Shown here: in pieces, positions 61,540 through 64,000 of the stretch | Position numbering within the stretch: position 1 is the stretch's first letter | How the letters are laid out: the number at the start of each line of letters is the position of its first letter | IMG/VR virus record: IMGVR_UViG_3300029911_000025 | Span: 1 to 64,000 of that record | From: a virus | Direction: 5' to 3' (one strand) | Length of the DNA: 64,000 nt | The notes under the pieces: generated by a model | Told to the model about the DNA's origin: nothing | Databases searched by the model: none | The model's input: only the letters and a program-made list of their open reading frames with translations | Position numbers and translations under genes: made by a program

Positions 61540-61728
61540 ATGCACATATCAGAACACATAGTCCTAAATATATTGAAGGACCTAAATGCCTGCGAAGCTA
61601 TGGCGCTTGCGGCTTGCATCAATGCGAACCCGCGTTACGCGCAAGCTGCGGATTCTCTGCGCGCCGGACAGCGTGGCCCATCGCAACAGCTTCGCCGCGA
61701 AGCCCAAGCCAAGTTGGAGCAACGCTGA
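61540..61728 (+). CDS. Small helical protein (62 aa)
   Basis: The ATG follows AACGGAGAAATAAG. The protein is helical (HIVLNILKDLNACEAMALAA) with a charged end. It is the first gene of the last transcription unit and overlaps the next as TGATG. Role unknown. Confidence 0.65.
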   Translation: MHISEHIVLNILKDLNACEAMALAACINANPRYAQAADSLRAGQRGPSQQLRREAQAKLEQR

Positions 61729-62123
61729 TGCCCACCATGAAATTCCCAAAAAGCATGGCCGCATGCGCGGACTTGCTGTACGACAAGCGCCAAGAGCGCC
61801 TAGCCGCCGATAAGGTGGCCGCCGCCCTGAAGGCCGAAGAAAACGACCTTGTCGAGTACATCATCAACAACCTTCCAAAAGACAGCGGCGGCGCCGTGGG
61901 CAAGCACCACAAGGTGGAAACCTACAATGCCGAGAAGCTGGTCGTCGCGGACTGGGACAAGTTCTACGCGTACATCAAGCGCACGGGCCGGTTTGAGCTC
62001 ATGCAAAAGCGCCTGAGCGAAGGCGCCGCCCAGGAACTCTTCGACGACAAGAAGAACGTCCCCGGCGTGGAACCCTTCACCGTGGTCAAGATCTCTTTGA
62101 CCGCCGCCAAGGGGCGCAAGTGA
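61728..62123 (+). CDS. Hypothetical helical protein (131 aa)
   Basis: The ATG is in a TGATG overlap; the upstream extension was rejected. The sequence KFPKSMAACADLLYDKRQER, then AALKAEENDLVEYIINNLPK, GKHHKVETYNAEKLVVADWD and FYAYIKRTGRFELMQKRLSE resembles phage proteins encoded near ssDNA-binding proteins in replication operons. The function is unproven. Confidence 0.7.
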   Translation: MPTMKFPKSMAACADLLYDKRQERLAADKVAAALKAEENDLVEYIINNLPKDSGGAVGKHHKVETYNAEKLVVADWDKFYAYIKRTGRFELMQKRLSEGAAQELFDDKKNVPGVEPFTVVKISLTAAKGRK

Positions 62124-62317
62124 TGCTGACTTACAAAGTCATCGCCGGTGCGCGAACACTGTTACCCAGCACGACTTCCTGGGTCCGCGCTATCCGCTGT
62201 CTGTTAGACGCGGCGGAGAGCGTGGTTGAAAGCGGCCACGCGCACGTAATTCGCAGCGACGGCGTGGTCATCGCAGGCATAGACCTGGACCTTGGCGTCG
62301 CGATGAGGAGGAAATAA
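62123..62317 (+). CDS. Small protein (64 aa)
   Basis: The ATG at 62123 is in a TGATG overlap. It contains SWVRAIRCLLDAAESVVESG, then HVIRSDGVVIAGIDLDLGV. The end overlaps the next start (TAATG). No family. Confidence 0.6.
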   Translation: MLTYKVIAGARTLLPSTTSWVRAIRCLLDAAESVVESGHAHVIRSDGVVIAGIDLDLGVAMRRK

Positions 62318-62538
62318 TGGAAACCTTGTGTAGAGAAATCGAAGCCGCTGGCTTCATGTGGCTCGTGCGCAACGACGAGCAGGGCGTCTACTTTGCCAAC
62401 ATCACGGTGAGACACCACAGCGCTCAGCACACTAAGCTAGGCGCGGGCTGTTGCTTTCCCAAGTACGCCGACACGGCTGTAAACGCTCTGAGCGCTGCTT
62501 GGGGCGACTGCCGCGCTTTTCACGGCTTGGTGTCGTGA
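62317..62538 (+). CDS. Small protein (73 aa)
   Basis: Begins at a TAATG overlap. It has METLCREIEAAGFMWLVRND, EQGVYFANITVRHHSAQHTK and a Cys-rich AGCCFPKYA. Such segments occur in small phage proteins of unknown role. Confidence 0.6.
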   Translation: METLCREIEAAGFMWLVRNDEQGVYFANITVRHHSAQHTKLGAGCCFPKYADTAVNALSAAWGDCRAFHGLVS

Positions 62539-62777
62539 TGATCACAGCCACACAATATCTAAGGCAGGCGGCGCACGCCGAGCGAATGGGGCGCGATATG
62601 TTGCGGCGGTTCACTGAAGAGAAAGAAGCCGAGGGCTTTACAGTTACAGCCGTGAAAGACTCGGTAGTATGCTCGCCAACCCCGGCGCGGCTGGCGTACG
62701 ACCAACTCTATCCGAACTTCAACCTTGGAGGCTTTGCCTTGTTCCGGCAGGGTTTTGAGGCAGCTAGTAATCCTTAA
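62538..62777 (+). CDS. Hypothetical protein (79 aa)
   Basis: The ATG at 62538 is in a TGATG overlap; the longer frame upstream is a shadow. Helical opening (TATQYLRQAAHAERMGRDML) followed by a charged, strand-like middle and YDQLYPNFNLGGFALFRQGF. No family. Confidence 0.6.
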   Translation: MITATQYLRQAAHAERMGRDMLRRFTEEKEAEGFTVTAVKDSVVCSPTPARLAYDQLYPNFNLGGFALFRQGFEAASNP

Positions 62778-62799
62778 CTGCCGGGTGTAAACTGTTTGC

Positions 62800-62813
62800 A
62801 CTCGTAACTCGTT
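62800..62813 (+). repeat. 14-bp leader word, copy 2
   Basis: The word ACTCGTAACTCGTT is identical to 61511-61524 and stands 18 bases before the start at 62831. GTGTAAACTG upstream of it may be a weak -10 box. Confidence 0.7.
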
Positions 62814-62830
62814 AACTGGAGACTGAATAC

Positions 62831-63661
62831 ATGGCTACCAAAGCAAAGCCGGGGACCGCCGTGGTCGACTGGCAAAAGGAAATGGCGGAGCAGGCGAAGA
62901 TCGCCGCAGCCGCGCAGCGCGCCTCTGGTGGGGGCGGCAAGTTCTTCTCAATGCGCGCCGGGCAGTTGTCCTACGACGGCGTGGCAATGCCGGGCAACAT
63001 GATGGCGGTGATCATCTTGGCCGACACCATGGAGAACAGCTACTACGACACGCCCTTTGATCCGGACACGCCAACGTCGCCCAAGTGCTTCGCGTTCGCC
63101 AAGAACGAGGAAGACCTTGAGCCCAGTTCGGCGGTGGACAACGATCCCTATTTCGAGCGCCAGCACGACACCTGTAACGGGTGCCCGCAAAACGCATGGG
63201 GGAGTGCCCGCACCGGCAAGGGCAAAGCATGTTCCAACGTCATGCGGCTCGCCATGATCCCTGCCGGCGAGTACAAGAAAGGGCCGGGGCGCACCGCCGC
63301 TCTGGAGCTCGAAATGTACGACGAGCCCGAGCACTTCGAAAAAGCCGACGTCGCCTACATGAAGCTTCCCGTGATGAGCGTGAAGAACTACGGGAATTTC
63401 GTGCGCGGCACGGCGGCTGAGCTCTTTCGCCCGCCGCACGGGGTTTTCACCAACGTCGTTGTTGAGCCTGACCCCAAGTCGCAGTTTCGCGTGGTGTTCG
63501 AAGTGATCGGCGCCGTGCCGGATGACCTCATGGCGATCGTCATGGCGCGGCACAAAACCGTGGAAGAAGGCATCGGGTTCCCGTACACGCCGCCCATGGC
63601 GCGTGACGAGCCTGCCGCGCCTGCCAAGCCGACGAACAGCAAGATGACCAAGCGGCGGTGA
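62831..63661 (+). CDS. Conserved phage protein with Cys motif, ssDNA-binding candidate (276 aa)
   Basis: A central DTCNGCPQNAWGSARTGKGK, followed by ACSNVMRLAMIPAG, is a conserved phage motif with three Cys that could bind metal. The N-terminus is Gly/Ala-rich (AAQRASGGGGKFFSMRAG) and the end is flexible (PPMARDEPAAPAKPTNSK). The layout, an OB-like strand-rich core with a low-complexity tail behind replication genes, recalls phage ssDNA-binding proteins, but I cannot confirm it. TGGAGACTGAATAC precedes the start. Confidence 0.65.
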   Translation: MATKAKPGTAVVDWQKEMAEQAKIAAAAQRASGGGGKFFSMRAGQLSYDGVAMPGNMMAVIILADTMENSYYDTPFDPDTPTSPKCFAFAKNEEDLEPSSAVDNDPYFERQHDTCNGCPQNAWGSARTGKGKACSNVMRLAMIPAGEYKKGPGRTAALELEMYDEPEHFEKADVAYMKLPVMSVKNYGNFVRGTAAELFRPPHGVFTNVVVEPDPKSQFRVVFEVIGAVPDDLMAIVMARHKTVEEGIGFPYTPPMARDEPAAPAKPTNSKMTKRR

Positions 63662-63693
63662 TACCGCTGGGCGCGGCGGTGATACCGCTGGGC
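63652..63693 (+). repeat. 21-bp tandem duplication across a stop codon
   Basis: GCGGCGGTGATACCGCTGGG occurs twice in direct tandem with a 21-base period. The first copy contains the stop of the 62831 gene and the second is noncoding. It is probably a recent slippage event. Confidence 0.85.
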
Positions 63694-63790
63694 AATGCTT
63701 GGTTCGCGACCGGGCTAACCCCAGCGGCTAGGAACTGTGTGAAGCTAACCATATCCACAAACTGTCGTGAGTAATCCGGCAGGTCAGACC

Positions 63791-63877
63791 ATGGAAACCA
63801 AAATCACAGTTCTGAGAAGGGGCGGCATAGCGTGCACGGTTGTGTCGCCCCAACTTCTCCGGAGGCCAACAAAATGA
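63791..63877 (+). CDS. Very small basic peptide (28 aa)
   Basis: The short frame ends in an ATGA overlap with the lipoprotein gene, which suggests coupling. It opens with METKITVLRRGGIACTV. Its ribosome site is weak, so it is a low-confidence call. Confidence 0.35.
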   Translation: METKITVLRRGGIACTVVSPQLLRRPTK

Positions 63878-64000
63878 AATTCTTCATTGTGATACTTGTG
63901 CTGCTGACTGGCTGTCAGACCGTCGCCCGCATCGGCGTAGGGGTCACAGAGGCTAGCTGCTTTCCCCACAAGTGCCGCATCAACACAGGAGCCGCCCAAT
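63874..64000 (+). CDS. Small lipoprotein, cut by right edge
   Basis: The ATG follows CGGAGGCCAACAAA. The first residues MKFFIVILVLLTGCQTV form a lipoprotein signal with lipobox LTGC, so the mature protein would be lipid-anchored after Cys14. At least 42 residues are visible before the edge, with two more cysteines (SCFPHKC). It could be an outer-membrane spanin-like subunit, a superinfection exclusion lipoprotein or a surface factor; the truncated end prevents a choice. Confidence 0.65.
   Translation, partial: MKFFIVILVLLTGCQTVARIGVGVTEASCFPHKCRINTGAAQ

Overview
The window is a contiguous piece of a double-stranded DNA tailed-phage genome, or a prophage of one. It has no ribosomal, tRNA or housekeeping genes. 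It does have a complete head and tail assembly line, a lysis cassette and phage replication genes. The DNA is GC-rich. Genes are packed so tightly that most neighbours share an ATGA, GTGA or TGATG stop/start overlap, which suggests translational coupling. The tail-tip genes (DUF2460-like, DUF2163-like, NlpC/P60 peptidase, very large tip protein) match the order of the Rhodobacter gene transfer agent (RcGTA) tail. An alphaproteobacterial host and a long non-contractile (siphovirus-like) tail are therefore the best inference. Both window edges cut through genes, so the genome continues on each side.

Left arm, + strand, 2-12543: about a dozen small accessory genes, including an Acb2/Tad1-like candidate inhibitor of cyclic-nucleotide defence signalling at 1363-1605. 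These are followed by replication and nucleic-acid genes: family A DNA polymerase with proofreading domain, Cas4/RecB-like nuclease, DnaQ-like exonuclease, HTH regulator, VRR-NUC nuclease, SNF2-like helicase, HAD phosphatase and a zincin. The arm closes with a rho-independent terminator at 12567-12593.

Modification island, + strand, 12614-18327: a GDP-mannose 3,5-epimerase with all catalytic residues, a TET-associated-type glycosyltransferase, a protein of the 5-hmdU kinase helical/alpha-glutamyl-putrescinyl-thymine pyrophosphorylase-like superfamily, a thymidylate-synthase-family protein (candidate dUMP hydroxymethylase), a DUF3310 protein and dUTPase. Together they suggest that this phage replaces or decorates thymine, perhaps with an unusual sugar. 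This is the most exciting inference in the window.

Late region, - strand, 46877 down to 18324: small terminase, zinc-binding protein, large terminase, portal, glycine-rich adhesin-like protein, a 2H-phosphoesterase/XkdF-protease fusion, scaffold, decoration protein, major capsid, connectors, tail tube, frameshifted tail chaperones, tape measure, tail tip, lysis genes. It ends at a terminator buried in the 3' end of the convergent dUTPase gene. A NusG/RfaH-like antiterminator (47709-48221, - strand) lies just upstream of this operon and is a natural candidate for its regulator.

Right arm, + strand, 47241-64000: an 856-base gene-poor, highly structured stretch (49308-50163) that may encode a large RNA, and three intergenic regulatory cassettes with a shared sequence and a changing stem-loop. 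It also holds a family of proteins sharing a C-terminal domain, a MoxR-type AAA ATPase with a probable VWA-like partner, a TOPRIM/SF3 primase-helicase, a very small C5 DNA methyltransferase, a mini DnaJ-like protein, many small orphans and a truncated lipoprotein gene at the edge.
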